From Cryptomeria japonica (Eukaryota > Streptophyta > Pinopsida > Cupressales > Cupressaceae), in NCBI RefSeq assembly GCF_030272615.1, contig NC_081409.1, positions 617,651,755 to 617,715,754 of the forward strand: 64,000 nucleotides of DNA. Reading direction: 5' to 3'. A model generated the notes under the pieces. The model was given only the letters and a program-made list of their open reading frames with translations. It was not told where the DNA came from and searched no databases. The position numbers were made by a program, and so were the translations under genes. Position 1 is the stretch's first letter. Each line of letters starts with the position of its first letter. Of the stretch, positions 22,395 to 35,400 are shown in pieces.

Positions 22395-22577
22395 TGCCTC
22401 TATTAACCAAATCAACACTTTTAATCAATAGTCTAGCGCATATGCTCAATATAACAATGCATATAACCAACCTTGTAGTGCATACACTGAATAGTTTGGC
22501 GCATTCATCTAGACTAGTAGTGCAAATAGGATACAGAATAGTGCTTTTATTTAGTCAAACAACGCATTTAATATATG
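22395..22577. repeat. Spaced TAGTGCAT/TAGCGCAT array (continues at 30311-30420)
   Basis: Motifs such as TAGCGCATAT, TAGTGCATAC, GGCGCATTCAT and AACGCATTTAA recur about every 25-35 bp. After the Copia element the array continues (TAGTGCATTT, TAGCGCATTA, TTAGTGCATTT, AGTGTATTTACTT). The same array is intact at about 42335-42595. Confidence 0.65.
22573..22577. repeat. Left TSD of the Copia element
   Basis: ATATG, identical to 30311-30315. The unoccupied partner LTR reads ATATAGTCTAGTGC near 42485, confirming the insertion site. Confidence 0.92.
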
Positions 22578-24068
22578 TGTTGGCATTTCAATAGAAGGAG
22601 ATTGTTCATATTCATTAAGGATATTGAGAAGGTTGTTGAAGATTATTTGATATAACTGAAAAAGGATGATAACTATCTTTATAATATTATTTTGTCATTG
22701 ATGTCAAGAAATTGATTTTCTGATTCAGTATGATGTTGCCATATCTTAAGAAGTATGTTTTGATGAGTATTAAGTGGTCGGTAAGTGACACAGAAAGAAT
22801 GTGATAAGAAAGGGGAGAAATAAGATATTCAATGGGCAACTATTACCGAGTTAGACAATGATGAGATCATGATGTTTAGATTGTTTTGATATCTTACATA
22901 TGTTGTTGATTATAAGGTTAATACTATACTATGTCATCGAGCAAAGAACCTAGTCGGTAAACCCTAAGGTTATCGATATCGGTTAATGAAGGCGGAATGT
23001 CTACCGAGTAAAGTTTAATATTTACCGAGTTGCAACCGAGTTATGACAGATCGCATTGGATGGATAAAAGCATTATTTAATGAAGGATGTTGATGAGCTG
23101 TAGATGTATAAATGATTGGTATGTCGTGCATGCAGTTTGTTAAGGATCTACGGCAATGGAAAATCAAGAGGAAGATCTACAATGCAGATTGAACCGCAAT
23201 AACCTTGTGCAAGTTCCAAGAAAGGAATGCAAGTCCCAAGGTAAGGTAAAACATTTTCAGATCGAAGGATACATTGAACTTAGTCAAGATTGAAGATCTG
23301 ATGACTATGATTGATCATGGGAAATGTGATCAAGGAGATTCATCGGTTAGCAAATTGTTTATAAATAAGAAATTATTGATGAACAATGTATGCGGGAAAG
23401 TGTAAGCACAGGGATGCTACATAGTGATTACCAAGCACAAAAGCTTGAAGACCTGTTTTAATAATAGAGTAGGGAGCCCAGCAAAGGGACAAGATAAGTC
23501 CTATGACAAGATTGTTTTGAGAAAAATAGAATCTGCTTTAGCATTTTAGATGTGAAGTTGCAGATATATATGTTATTACTGTTATTTTGTAAGTGACAGA
23601 AAATCTCTTAACCGAGTGGCCTTAACAGTCTTATTTGTAAACCCTCTCGCAAGGTAACATTCTAAATGAGTGTTTGAAATCCTTTGACAAGGTCACTTCT
23701 AACAAAGTGAAGATCCTAACAAATCTGAGGGAAATCCCTTAACCGGGTCACATCTAGCAATGTGTTTGTAATCTTTAACAGGATTTTGCTTTTAACCGAC
23801 CATACTCTAGAAGAGTATATTTCTTAGTGGGTCTGAAATCCCACAATGGTTTTTCCCTATTTGGGTTTCCACGTTAAATCTGGTGTTATTTGTGTTATGA
23901 TGATTATGTGTTTATGAGTTTGCATGTTTAGCAGTTTTTTATTATATTGCTGATGTATAAGTTACCGAGGTTGAATATGTTGATTTTATGGAAGATTAAG
24001 TTTGTATGATTCACCCCCCACGCCCCCCTCCCTCTCATCTTGTTAGCTATTGGCATTAGAACTTTACA
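22578..24068 (+). mobile_element. 5' LTR of the Copia element
   Basis: TGTTGGCATTTC to AACTTTACA, 1491 bp. TATA box TATAAATA at 23360-23367. A C-rich run lies at about 24010-24030. It has only one copy of the AACCTAGTCGGTAAACCCTA segment that is doubled in the 3' LTR. Confidence 0.95.
23360..23367 (+). promoter_or_regulatory. TATA box of the Copia LTR
   Basis: TATAAATA in the context TTGTTTATAAATAAG, present at the same place in the 3' LTR (TTGTTTATAAATAGG). Confidence 0.6.
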
Positions 24069-24070
24069 AT

Positions 24071-24088
24071 TGGTATCAGAGCTTTGGA
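24071..24088 (+). promoter_or_regulatory. Primer binding site, initiator tRNA-Met type
   Basis: TGGTATCAGAGCTTTGGA two bases after the 5' LTR end; TGGTATCAGAGC is the classic plant Copia PBS complementary to the 3' end of initiator tRNA-Met. Confidence 0.92.
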
Positions 24089-24132
24089 CTCCAGAAGAAA
24101 AGTTTAAAGGTACTTGAGGCAAAGATCCGAAG

Positions 24133-25446
24133 ATGTATAAAAGGGATGCAACAAAGCTGAACAAGTCAAGTTTCTCTACATGGCAGAAAAGGATGAAGCT
24201 GCATTTATCAGGAATTGGAGAATATGCAACATATTATTTGGAGAATGATTACATACCACCAAGCACCAACCTGATGACCTTGGAAGAGATAAAGGCAAAG
24301 CAAGAACATATTCAAGCTATGATTGAAATAACATCAGCATTAACCAACTTGGAGTTTAATGATCTAGAAGGCTACAATGATGCAAAAGCAATGTGGACTA
24401 AGATGATATCTGTGTATGGTGGTGATGAACATGTTCAAAGAGCAAAAATAGATAATCTAAGAGGAAAACTTGAATCCATGAGAATGAATGAAGGTGAAAA
24501 CATAACCCAATACAGTACAAGGTTAAAGGAGACTGTCAATCAAATTAAAGGAGCAGGAGGAACTATTGAAGAAAAGGATGTAACAAGTAAGTTGTTGAGA
24601 ACCCTTCTACCTGCTTATGCCATTCGAGTCTCTGCAATCAATGAACTAAGGTTTGTACCTAACATGCTAGTTTCTTTGGATGCTACTATTGGTAAGATAC
24701 ATGCATTTGAGTTAAGTAATTTTGATAACAGTGGATCTTCGGTAAATAAAGTAGAATTTGCATTCAGCTCTTTTCATATTGGTGAATCTGATGATTACAA
24801 TGATAGAATGCGTAAGTACTCTGAAGGGAATCACAGTGGAGCAAGTGAAAGATTTCACAAGAACATGGAAGAAGTGCACAAATTGTATGAGGAAATCAAG
24901 AAGCAAGAAGAGTTTGAAGCATTATTAGCCAGAAGGTTACCGAGAGGAAAAGGTAAGTATAAAGGAAAGCTACCTTTAAAATGTTTCAATTGTGATAAAA
25001 TAGGACATATGGCTTCTAACTGTCCTGACAAAGAATCTAGTGAAAAGAGAAAATACCGAGATAACAGGCAGAAAGACAACCAATATAGTGGACACCAAGA
25101 CTTCAGAAGGAGAGACAGAAAGACATGCCTAGTAGCTGATGAGGAATCCAACGATGACAAATCTGATGAAACGAATACAGACAAAGTTGTTTATGTGGCT
25201 ATTAAATATGGATCAAATGAAGAAAGGTATGAAGAAAAGGCCCTAATATCTCACATAAATAATAATGATTCTTGGATCATAGACAGTGGATGCTCACATC
25301 ACATGACAGGTGATAAACACAAGTTTGTTAAATTAGAAGACTATGATGGAGGCTATGTAAGATTTGGTAATGATGCACCATGTCAGGTGAAAGGTAAAGG
25401 ATCTATAACACTTCTTGACAATGCTAAATGTGATGATGTATACTAG
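24133..25446 (+). pseudogene. Copia gag and start of protease
   Basis: 437 residues from an ATG 45 bp after the PBS. Gag_pre/UBN2-type gag: SSFSTWQKRMKLHLSGIGEY, AMWTKMISVYGG, ENITQYSTRLKETVNQIKGA and LLRTLLPAYAIRV. The CCHC zinc knuckle CFNCDKIGHMASNC is at 24982-25023 and binds RNA. It runs on into the protease with SWIIDSGCSHHMTGD (Copia retropepsin D-S-G). The TAG at 25444-25446 interrupts the frame, which continues directly downstream. Confidence 0.93.
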
Positions 25447-26706
25447 GTTGAAGGTTTGAAATACAATTTGTTGAGTGTAGCACAGCTAAACAATACAGGA
25501 TACCAAATAGAATTTCAGAAAGGAATTGTCAAATTTCATGACAAGCATGGAAAGTTAGCTGCTACCAGAACACAAACAAAAGGTAATACATTTCATCTTG
25601 ACTCAACTCGGAACAAGTGTCTTTATGCTAAGATAGATGATACCTGGTTATGGCATAAAAGGTTTTATCATGTAAATTTTGATAATCTGATCAAAATAAG
25701 CAAGAAGCACTGAGTAAGAGGTCTACCGAGTCTGGAAAAACCTGAGAATGCTATGTACCGAGGATGCCAGATGGGTAAGATGACAAGATCAAGCTTTACA
25801 AGTAAGTCCTACACTTCTAAAGGAATTTTAGATCTAGTACACACTGATCTTTGTGGTCCCATGAAAGTTCAAAGTTATTATGGTGATAAGTATTTCATAT
25901 TATTTGTGGATGATTACTCAAGGATGATGTCAGTTATGTTTTTAAAAGAAAAATCAGAAGCTTTTCAAATGTTTAAATGGTACAAGGCAAGAGTTGAAAA
26001 TGAAACAGGAAGACAGCTGAAATGTCTTAGATTTGATAGAGGAGGAGAGTTCACTTCTGATGAATTTAACTTATTCTGCAATGATCATGGTATAAAAAGA
26101 CAAGTATCTGCACCAAGAACACCTCAGCAAAATGGGATAGCCGAGAGAAGAAACAGATCAATTGTAGATTGTGCCAGAAACCTGATGATAGAAAAAAGGG
26201 TATCTCAAACATTTTGGAGAGAAGCAATCAGCACTGTAGTTTACACCCTGAACCGAGTTCAACTAAAGAAAGGAACTATGAAGACACCATGTGAGATCTG
26301 GTATGACAAGAAACCTAATGTAAATAATTTTAAAATCTTTGGAAGTAGATGCTATGTTCACAAAGATGACAGAAATGGAAAGTTTGATCAAAAAAGTGAA
26401 GAAGGAACATTTCTTGGTTATTCTTCTAGAAGTAAAGCATTTAAATGTCTGATCAAATCATCTAACAAAATAGTAGAAAGTGCAAATGTGAAAATTGATG
26501 AATTTTCAGAAAGAAATGATGAAGGAAATTCCAAAGAACCAGAAGATTATGAAGAATTCATTTATGTTCAACCGAGAAGTCCTACCGAGAAAGTTGTTGA
26601 AGAAAATGAAGATAATGTCCAGTTACTGAGTGATGAAGAAGATCATACAGAGCCTACCAAGCCTTTATTAGCCAAATATGTCAGAAAACATCATGCATCA
26701 AGTTAG
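25447..26706 (+). pseudogene. Copia protease end, GAG-pre-integrase and integrase
   Basis: Same frame as gag. EGLKYNLLSVAQLNNTGYQI ends the protease part. LWHKRFYHVNFDNLIKIS is the GAG-pre-integrase zinc-binding region, cut by TGA 25711-25713. The integrase core follows with LDLVHTDLCGPMKVQSYYGD (first Asp), CLRFDRGGEFTSDEFN (second Asp) and RTPQQNGIAERRNRSI (catalytic Glu): the D,D,E triad is intact. GTFLGYSSRSKAFKCL lies in the C-terminal part. Ends at TAG 26704-26706; a further TGA is at 26788-26790. Confidence 0.95.
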
Positions 26707-26832
26707 ATTATAGGAGATAAGGATGATCCAGTGATGACAAGGAAAAAACTAAGACAGAACACATGTCTGATATCTGAATTTGAACCGTGAATAGTAAAAG
26801 AGGCATTTAACAGTGAAGATTGGGTAAATGCT

Positions 26833-27654
26833 ATGATAGAAGAGATTGATCAAATCAAGAAGAATGACACATGGACATTGATCCCAAGACTGAAGGACAA
26901 AAATGTAATCGGTACAAAGTGGATTTTCAAAAACAAGCTAAATGAAAAAGGTGAGGTCATTCGGAACAAATCAAGACTAGTTTGCAAAGGTTATGCTCAA
27001 GAAGAAAGAATAGATTATGGTGAGACTTTTGCACCTGTGGCTAGACTTGAGGCAGTAAGAACATTGTTGGCATATGTTGCTTTCAAAAATTTCAAGGTAT
27101 ATCAAATGGATGTTAAATCTGCATTTTTGAATGGTATACTAGAAGAAAAAGTTTACATTGAACAGCCAGAAGGATTTGTTGAAGACAAGAGTAAAGATCA
27201 AGTATGTAAATTAAACAAAGCTTTATATGGTCTGAAACAAGCACCTAGAGCATGGTATGAGAGACTGCACTCTTACTTAATCAAGATTGGTTTTATAAGG
27301 ACAAGTGAAAACAGCAATATGTACATGAAGAATGATGAGAACAATGGTATACTGCTTTCAGCCATATTTGTTGATGATATTATTTTTTGTGGTAATGACT
27401 CCTTATGCAAGAATTTTGGAAATGAAATGTGCAAAAAATTTGAGATGTCATTAATCGGTGAGATAAAGTATTTTATAGGTTTACAGATACTGCAAATGAA
27501 AGATGAGATTTTCATTACTCAATCCAAGTACATAAAGGAAATCTTGAAGAAATTTGGAATAGAGGATTCTAAACCAGTAAGTACTCCTATGACTACTAAC
27601 TGTAAACTATCAAAGAATGATGAATCTGCATCTGTTGATGAGACACTTTACTGA
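26833..27654 (+). pseudogene. Copia reverse transcriptase
   Basis: RVT_2-type [104 protein letters not shown] and the catalytic [17 protein letters not shown] box with VDD in place of the usual YVDD. Same frame as integrase and RNase H; the TGA at 27652-27654 is the only break before RNase H. Confidence 0.96.
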
Positions 27655-28320
27655 TCTATGATTGGGAAGTTGCAATATGTTGTGCATAGTAGACCGGATA
27701 TAGCACATGCAGTAGGTATTGTTGCAATATTTTTTGCAGATCCCAAGGAAACCCATATGACAGCAATCAACAGAATTTTCAGATACCTGAGAGGCACTGA
27801 AGATTATGGCTTAGTATATGAAAAGAGAAATGATTTTGATTTAAAAGTTTATACTGATGCTGATTGGGCAGGCAACATAGATGACAGGAAAAGCACAAGT
27901 GGTGGAGCTTTCTTTTTAGGAGAAAGACTAGTGAGTTGGCTTAGTAAGAAACAAGGATGTATTTCACAGTCAACAGCAGAAGCTGAATATGTTGTTGCAG
28001 TATTGAATTGTACCAATATAGCATGGATCAAACAATTGTTGGAAGGTATAAATGAGAAAGTTACCAAGCCAGTAACTATATTCTGTGATAATACGAGTGC
28101 CATTAACATTTCAAAGAATCTGGTAATGCACTCTAAGATAAAACATATCTCTATAAAGTATCATTATCTCAGAGAAGAAGTTCAAGAGAAGAAATTTGTG
28201 CTGGAATATATCAGTTCAAAGGAGCAATTAGCAAACATCTTCACAAAGCCACTACCAAGGGACACTTTTGAATATCTCAAAAGCAAGTTAGGGGTCCTAC
28301 CCCTATCTTCTACTCACTAA
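27655..28320 (+). pseudogene. Copia RNase H domain
   Basis: Begins right after an in-frame TGA. IGKLQYVVHSRPDIAHAVGI, then RNase H with VYTDADWAGNIDDRKSTSGG, SQSTAEAEYVV and FCDNTSAINISKN, and the C-terminal SSKEQLANIFTKPLPRDTFE typical of plant Copia polyproteins. The natural end is TAA at 28318-28320. Confidence 0.96.
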
Positions 28321-28805
28321 CAGAGTTTGGTGAAAGCATCAATTCAATGAATCTACAGAATATTATGTGTGGATTGATGTTGATTTATGCACTTTAGAAG
28401 GTTTTCTAAAGGTGTGCAAGAAATAGTGAATAGAGACAAGTTGCTCTGACCGAGATTGAGATGATACATAGCAAGGCAAATCACTTCACAGAGGAAGAGT
28501 TCATGATTTAGTTCTTTTACTTTTTGGCATTGTTGTCAAAGGGGGAGAAGACTAAATGGTAAAATCCTAAATGAAGAAGATAACAAAAGACTAATGATAG
28601 GGGGAGAAGATTACAAAAGGGAGAAGACTAAATGCAAGACAACAGCTCAGAAGCCTAATGAAAAAGGGAGAAGACTTCAAGAGAATTTAACATCTCAAGG
28701 ATAACAGGAGAAGGCTAATAGCAATCTGAATCCGAATCAATTTGAATATCTTGTTGGTATTACCATTTAAAAGTTGCTTTTGCCATCAATGCCAAATGGG
28801 AAGAT
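28321..28805 (+). other. Copia 3' untranslated region with repeated purine tracts
   Basis: Contains several near-copies of GGGGGAGAAGACTAAATG (about 28542, 28599, 28618, 28665) before the last purine stretch AAATGGGAAGAT (28794-28805), which borders the 3' LTR and is the probable PPT. The repeated purine tracts could be extra plus-strand priming sites; this is inference. Confidence 0.7.
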
Positions 28806-30310
28806 TGTTGGCATTTCAATAGAAGGAGAAAATTGATATTCATTAAGGATATTGAGAAGGTTGTTGAAGATTATTTGATATAACTGAAAAAGGATGATAA
28901 CTATCTTTATAACATTATTTTGTCATTGATGTCAAGAAATTGATTTTTTGATTCAGTATGATGTTGCCATATCTTAAGAAGTATGTTTTGATGAGTATTA
29001 AGTGGTCGGTAAGTGACACAGAAAGAATGTGATAAGAAAGGGGAGAAATAAGATATTCAATGGGCAACTATTACCGAGTTAGACAATGATGAGATCATGA
29101 TGTTTAGATTGTTTTGATATCTTACATATGTTGTTGATTGTAAGGTTAATACTATACTATGTCACCGAGCAAAGAACCTAGTCGGTAAACCCTAAGGAAC
29201 CTAGTCGGTAAACCCTAAGGTTATCGATATCGTTTAATGAAGGAAGAATGGCTACCGAGTAAAGTTTAGTATTTATCGAGTTGCAACCGGGTTATGACAG
29301 ATCGCATTGGATGGATAAAAGCATTATTTAATGAAGGATGTTGATGAGCTGGAGATGTATAAATGATTGGTATGCCGCGCATGGAGTTTGTTAAAGATCT
29401 ACCACAATGGAAAATCAAGAGGAAGATCTACAGCACAGATTGAACCGCAATAACCTTGTGCAAGTTCCAAGAAAGGAATGCAAGTCCCAAGGCAAGATAA
29501 AACATTTTCAGATCGAAGGATACATTGAACCTAGTCAAGATTGAAGATCTGATGACTATGATTGATCATGGGAAATGTGATCAAGGAGATTCATCGATTA
29601 GCAAATTGTTTATAAATAGGAAATTATTGATGAACAATGTATGCGGGCAAGTGTAAGCACAGAGATGCTACATAGTGATTACCGAGCACAGAAGCTTGAA
29701 GACCTGTTTGAATAACAGAGTAGGGAGCCCAGCAGAGGGACAAGATAAGTCCTATGACAAGATTGTTTTGAGCAAAATAGAATCTGCTTTAGCATTTTAG
29801 ATGTGAAGTTGCAGATATATATTTTATTACTGTTATTTTGTAAGTGACAGAAAATCTCTTAACCGAGTGGACTTAACGGTCTTATTTGTAAACACTCTAG
29901 CAAGGTAACATTCTAAATGAGTGTTTGAAATCCTTTGACAAGGTCACTTCTAACAAAGTGAAGATCCTAACAGATCTGAGGGAAATCCCTTAACCGGGTC
30001 ACATCTAGCAATGTGTTTGTAATCTTTAACAGGATTTACTTTTAACCAAGCATACTCTAGAAGAGTATATTTCTTAGTGGGTCTGAAATCCCACAGTGGT
30101 TTTTCCCTATTTGGGTTTCCATGTTAAATCTGGTGTTATATGTGTTATGATGATTATGTGTTTATGAGTTTGCATGTTTAGCAGTTTTTGATTATATTGT
30201 TGAAGTATAAGTTATCGAAGTTGAATCTGTTGATTTTATGGAAGATTAAGTTTGTATGATTCACCCCCCCCCCCTCTCATCTTGTTAGCTATTGGCATCA
30301 GAACTTTACA
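28806..30310 (+). mobile_element. 3' LTR of the Copia element
   Basis: 1505 bp, nearly identical to 22578-24068. It carries a 22-23 bp tandem duplication (AACCTAGTCGGTAAACCCTA unit, about 29174-29219) absent from the 5' LTR, so the duplication arose after insertion. Confidence 0.95.
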
Positions 30311-32427
30311 ATATGGTCTAGTGCATTTGCCCCACTAGGTAGCGCATTAGCTAAATATAACAACACATATAGAACATGTTTTAGTGCATTTATCCAATGA
30401 AGTAGTGTATTTACTTACGGTAACGATAAGACTCAGAAAGTAGAAATAAAACATCTGACTCAACCCAAATTGCAATAAGATCATACGACGACGCCAAGGA
30501 CATTGCGGTGTGATACAAAATCAAAATCAAAGGAATAACACAACAATAAATACACAACCTTATCCAAAACACCAAATCAACTCTCGACCATTCACAACAA
30601 GCACAAATTAAATCTATCTTCCCATAATAAATCAAATTATATAAAATACAAATAACCCAAGGTTCACATATGTATATAAGTATATAATTATTTCATACAG
30701 CTAATCTCCATTTCCCATACCCATAGACAATATTTCCCAAACAATCTTTTCAAAATCAAGGTGCAAAGAAGGTTAAAACCTCCAACCTGGTAATAGAAGT
30801 AATGGCCAGTGAAACCTGATGAAGCACAATCCAAATCCAAAACAATCTCCAAATTGAAAATCCAATTGTTCAGACAATGAAAATATTTCAGTCAGTGAAC
30901 CCCTGTCAATGCTCAAAAAACTCCATTAATAAAAATTAATCCAAAATCTATAGCTCAAATCCAGTCAATCAAAAATATAATATTTCCTACCAGCCATACC
31001 CCAAATCGAGGTAAGAATAATATAAAATAATATTATTTAAATCTCCCTAAAAGATAACCAATCATAAAATAGGGTAGGTGGAATAAATAATAATTTAATA
31101 ACCCAAATGGGTAAAAAGAGAATTAAATAATAAGAATAGCCCAATATATGTTAAACCACAAAAATAATATAAGTAATTAAATAATATCATCTCACAAACA
31201 CAACTTCCAAGAGGGCCAATCATCACAAGGGGCAAGTAAATAAATATTAACGAATAAATAAATCATCAATCAATAAATAAATAAATAATAAAACAAACAA
31301 ATAAATTTACAATAAATAACCCAACAATAAATAAATAAATTAATCAAAAACTCAAATGACAAATATTCAAATAAATATTAAACCATCAAATAATAATTAA
31401 AAAAATAACAACAACAACAACAACAACAACAACAATAATAATAATAATATAAAAGCACCAATAAAATATAAATCCATAAAACAAACATTAATGAATAATA
31501 ATAATCACACATTACTACAAAATATTAATGTCATCCATTAATTTAATTTAATATTTATAAACTATATAAATCGATTAATTATTAATTTTATAAACAATCA
31601 CAACTCCACAAGGCAACCCGACATAGGGTTGAACAACATATCACATGACACTGACCATCGACTCAAGCCAAGACACTAACTGACAAGGGTATCGACTTAA
31701 GCCTAGAGTGTGTAGTAGGAACTCATGTCACCTCCGATCAACTTGCCATTTAGATAAAGACACGCTCAAACCTGTGAGACCAAGTGGAGTCAATGTCTAG
31801 TACCTGCAAACTTACATCCACCAATAGTACCAAGACAACATATACAATAGCATATATCATAAATAATCAGACAAGTGAAGAGAATTGCAACATCATATCA
31901 TGCTCGTAATAAGTGATATGAGATCGTCTCTATCACGAATACAGTAGTAAGCAATCACAACAGTCATTTCATCATCTCATCTAACATGTTCATGAAGTGG
32001 GGTTAGTACTAATAAGGTACCAGCATATCATCATAAGAAAATATACACCTCCTATGTATAATGAGCATATATAAATCACCAATCTTAAATCCCTTATCAT
32101 AATAATCTTGAATATATTCTCAGCCACATAATGTCATAGTGTCTCATTTATCAATATGAAATGTCTAGTGCAAAATAAATCATCATAAGAGATAAGCATG
32201 AACCACATATCCTAAATAGTGCAATAATCACAAAGCTCAGCATAGTCCTAACTTCAATATTCAAACTAGAGCTTGAATCAACATGATTATAGTAAGCATA
32301 ATGAATTCACTAATGTCAAAGAGGATATCGATATAAAGAATGAAACAAGAGATGTCAAGAACACAAACAAAACCAAAAGTGCTTATCACATCCTCTCATA
32401 AAGGATAAATCAAGGAGGGGCACTACA
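30311..32427 (-). mobile_element. LARD 3' LTR, right part
   Basis: Continues the LTR after the Copia TSD; homologous to about 42485-44490 plus 46244-46373. Ends ACTACA at 32427, next to the PPT. Includes AAAT-type and AAC/AAT microsatellites (31255-31450). The unoccupied LINE site reads AACATGATTATAGTAAGCAT near 32280. Confidence 0.87.
31225..31450. repeat. AAAT and AAC/AAT microsatellites
   Basis: AATAAATAAATAAAT runs followed by AACAACAACAACAAC and AATAATAATAATAAT at about 31400-31450; a related, shorter set is in the partner LTR at about 43440-43632. Confidence 0.8.
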
Positions 32428-32440
32428 TCCTCCCCCCCTA
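32428..32440 (-). promoter_or_regulatory. Polypurine tract of the LARD
   Basis: Minus strand TAGGGGGGGAGGA immediately before the LTR start TGTAGTGCCCC; it defines 20902-32427 as the 3' LTR. Confidence 0.8.
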
Positions 32441-35400
32441 AGACTCGACTTACTCTGGAAGTCACAAGCTAAGGGTTGTAACATGTGCACATTAGCCAAA
32501 ACTTCTTTTGAATATAACCAATTTATATCTTTCCTTTAGGACTATAACATAAATTCACCTAATCTTCTCATTAAAGGAATCATCAATCAATTAAACATCT
32601 TAGTCCAAACATTTTCCTAATCTCGAGGTAAGATAATAACAACAAAAGTTTCATTTCTATGCTTCAAATATTCAAATTAATGCATTAAACAAAAGGTAGA
32701 ACAGGATACATCACTCTTACTAACTACAATGTACATTCTAAATCATTAAAAAAAATTCAAGAGAACATCATATAGCAATGTTTTGTGAGGCAAAACTATA
32801 AATCTCGTCACCAAGCCAATATCTATAAACAAAAATCACAATAACTTGCACCATTCAAGCATGACCACTCTCCTTTAACATATATTTGTACGCAAATAAG
32901 AAGTCGGATATACATTCTACACAACATTTGACACATAGGCACACCCTTATATTATTGAAGAAGCCATGTCATAAATCTTTATAAGGAGAAATTTCTTTCA
33001 ATAAGCTTCCTTCAAGACCAAATAAAATCAAAATATCCCACAATTTCTTGAAATCTATAACCCACATACTTAACAGAAAACAAGATTTACGACAATCAAC
33101 ATCTCTGTTTCCACACCAAAGCACCAAACATAAAGCACAACACCATCTTAACTAAGGAGAAGGAATAAATCTCGCTACTTGATACAAACTTTCAATGCAC
33201 TTTTCATCCACTCAAATCATTCAAAGGCACCCTTATCAATTAGTTATACCTGATACATACATAAGCACTTATCAAGATGGGAAATCAACAGTTAATTTAC
33301 ATTTAATTATTTTATATATTACAAATTTCTCAAATCCAAATGCACTTCTATCTAACATTTCATAAAATCTAGAAAGTTAGCAAGTGATTTCATCTTATAA
33401 ACATACTTCATTTACTCAACTAATATCAGCATTATCTAATTGTTCGCTAAGTCTAGCTCACTTCTCTACGGTGTCCTCCCTTGCACACACTATTAGAGGT
33501 TTGAAATAAACATGATAGAGACTACACTTAGCACAAACGAGGGCCCTCAATACTCAACTTTCGAAATGACCACTTTAGACAACAACAAAAAGAGAAAGTC
33601 CAAAAAGAAAAGATCATGAATTCAACGCTAAATCATGAAAAAAATTGCTAGCGAAATCAACAAGAAATAAAATGTGACAAGTGCCACCATAAAAAATAAA
33701 ATAAAAGAAAGAAGAGTAAAGAAATTCAAAAATCAAATTAACTCCAATGATGCTTCACACAAATCACAAATAACTCAAGGCAACATAGCCAATTCATCGA
33801 ACTCCACATCACGAGGTGACCAATGTCAGTCACACAAGAGGGAGTAACTGCTACATAACACGAGAGGGCACAATGCCATGAATGTGTCAGAGAGTGCGCA
33901 CTAGGCATTTAAAACCATAAATTTATATTTATATCTATATTCCTTTTACCAATTTAATGCAATGCTATCTTTTACGAAAGTCTAGGCAAATATCCTTTAT
34001 GAAAGAAGACATGTACAAGGAAGAGATAAAGTGTCTCATACACACACAAGGAATACACTCATATCATGGTTGGTATTCAAGATATCCTATCTATAAAATG
34101 ATCATATTTACCCAGATATAATAAAAATAGAAATCAGAACCTCAATTATTCGTTTGATGAATAACATACATCATTTCTCTCAATGCACATTAAATAGCAT
34201 ACAAATGATTAGAATGTCCTACATGATGTCATTAAACAATTTAGTCAACCATATATTTACACAAGCAAATTACTTATAAGAAATAGATCTCATTGCTTTA
34301 TTGCTAGGCAAAAAAAAATCAGATTTTAATTACACCTACTCCTATCATCTATGATCGTATCCTAACATACCATTAACCAGTCAGTTTGTCTATATTAAGT
34401 ATAAAACAATGTATCATGGCCTTACTTGCAACTACTTTATTTCCCTTTTCATTTAATGTCACGTAAATTCATATACATACATACATACATTATTCTACTC
34501 TAACTCATCTCCCATCAACCCTTAACTATAATTATTTGTAAACTAAATATTTTTAGCAATTCAAGGAAAATTGTCATCTAGGAACACATTACAAACTCAT
34601 TCAATTCATTATCAATCCATCCTACTAGAATTCATTGAGCAAGAACTTTTTTATCATTTAAATAGGGTAAAGAGATAGCATCTTATCTTAATCTATCTAT
34701 TTGATCAAGCAGAACATTTTATTAACTCCATGCCAATCTTTCACAAGGATAAGACTTTTATCATACCCAACCAGATAAAAACACAATGGCATGATTTCAA
34801 ATTTCTCATACTATACATGTAATGCACCAACTTTTCTTCATTCAACACATATATTATAACATGATCTTTTAACCTCTTAATTCCTAAAAATTTCTACATT
34901 ATTTATGCAAGAGATATTCTACCTAACTAATTCTTCTTTAGAATGGAAATAATGGATGCAATACATGGATTTTGATCTTCAATGCAAATTTATTCCATCC
35001 AAACTTCCCTTTAATGTATGCCAAATCAGATTCATCAATGGTTATTCAATGCTTCTATTAAATATCAATAAACTCCTTAAGTATTTCGAATCTTATATCC
35101 AAATAGAGAAAAGAGGAAGAAAGAGCATTGCCAAACAATCAATAGGTGCACACAAAAATTATGCATGAACAATTTGAATATCCTAGACATGCCATATTTA
35201 TCGTACCATGCATATGCTTACGTCATTTTCTAAAATATGAAAATTCAACCTTCCAAGAGATCTCTTAACATTGCAAATGCAGCTAGAAGTCTCAAATCCT
35301 AAAAAGGTATGATTTACTCAAAGTATTTTCTTACATTCAGGATTACACACATATACAAAGATCCAATAGTTCTATTTGGTACTCACACATCACTAGTTAA

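Larger units (their letters stand above)
20902..22577 (-). mobile_element. LARD 3' LTR, left part
   Basis: Homologous to 35980-36797 followed by 40816-42490 approximately. It shows the uninterrupted CTCAT site (near 21716-21721) that the 4.0 kb solo LTR entered in the other copy. About 800 bp present in the other LTR (about 40930-41735) is missing here. Confidence 0.85.
22578..30310 (+). mobile_element. Full-length Ty1/Copia retrotransposon (7.7 kb)
   Basis: LTRs 22578-24068 and 28806-30310 (TGTTGGCATTTC ... AACTTTACA) flank a PBS, one gag-pol frame and a 3' untranslated region. Domain order gag, protease, integrase, RT, RNase H is that of Ty1/Copia. The perfect TSD ATATG, an empty site in the partner LARD LTR and very similar LTRs (few differences per 100 bp by eye) make it the youngest resolvable insertion. 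Despite this, the single frame has five internal stops and no frameshift. It is a candidate relative of long-LTR plant Copia lineages; the lineage is not determined. Confidence 0.96.

Noticed and set aside
34956-35168. 70-residue frame in the LARD interior as a possible gag remnant
   Set aside because: No gag, zinc knuckle or other motif; length and composition fit chance.
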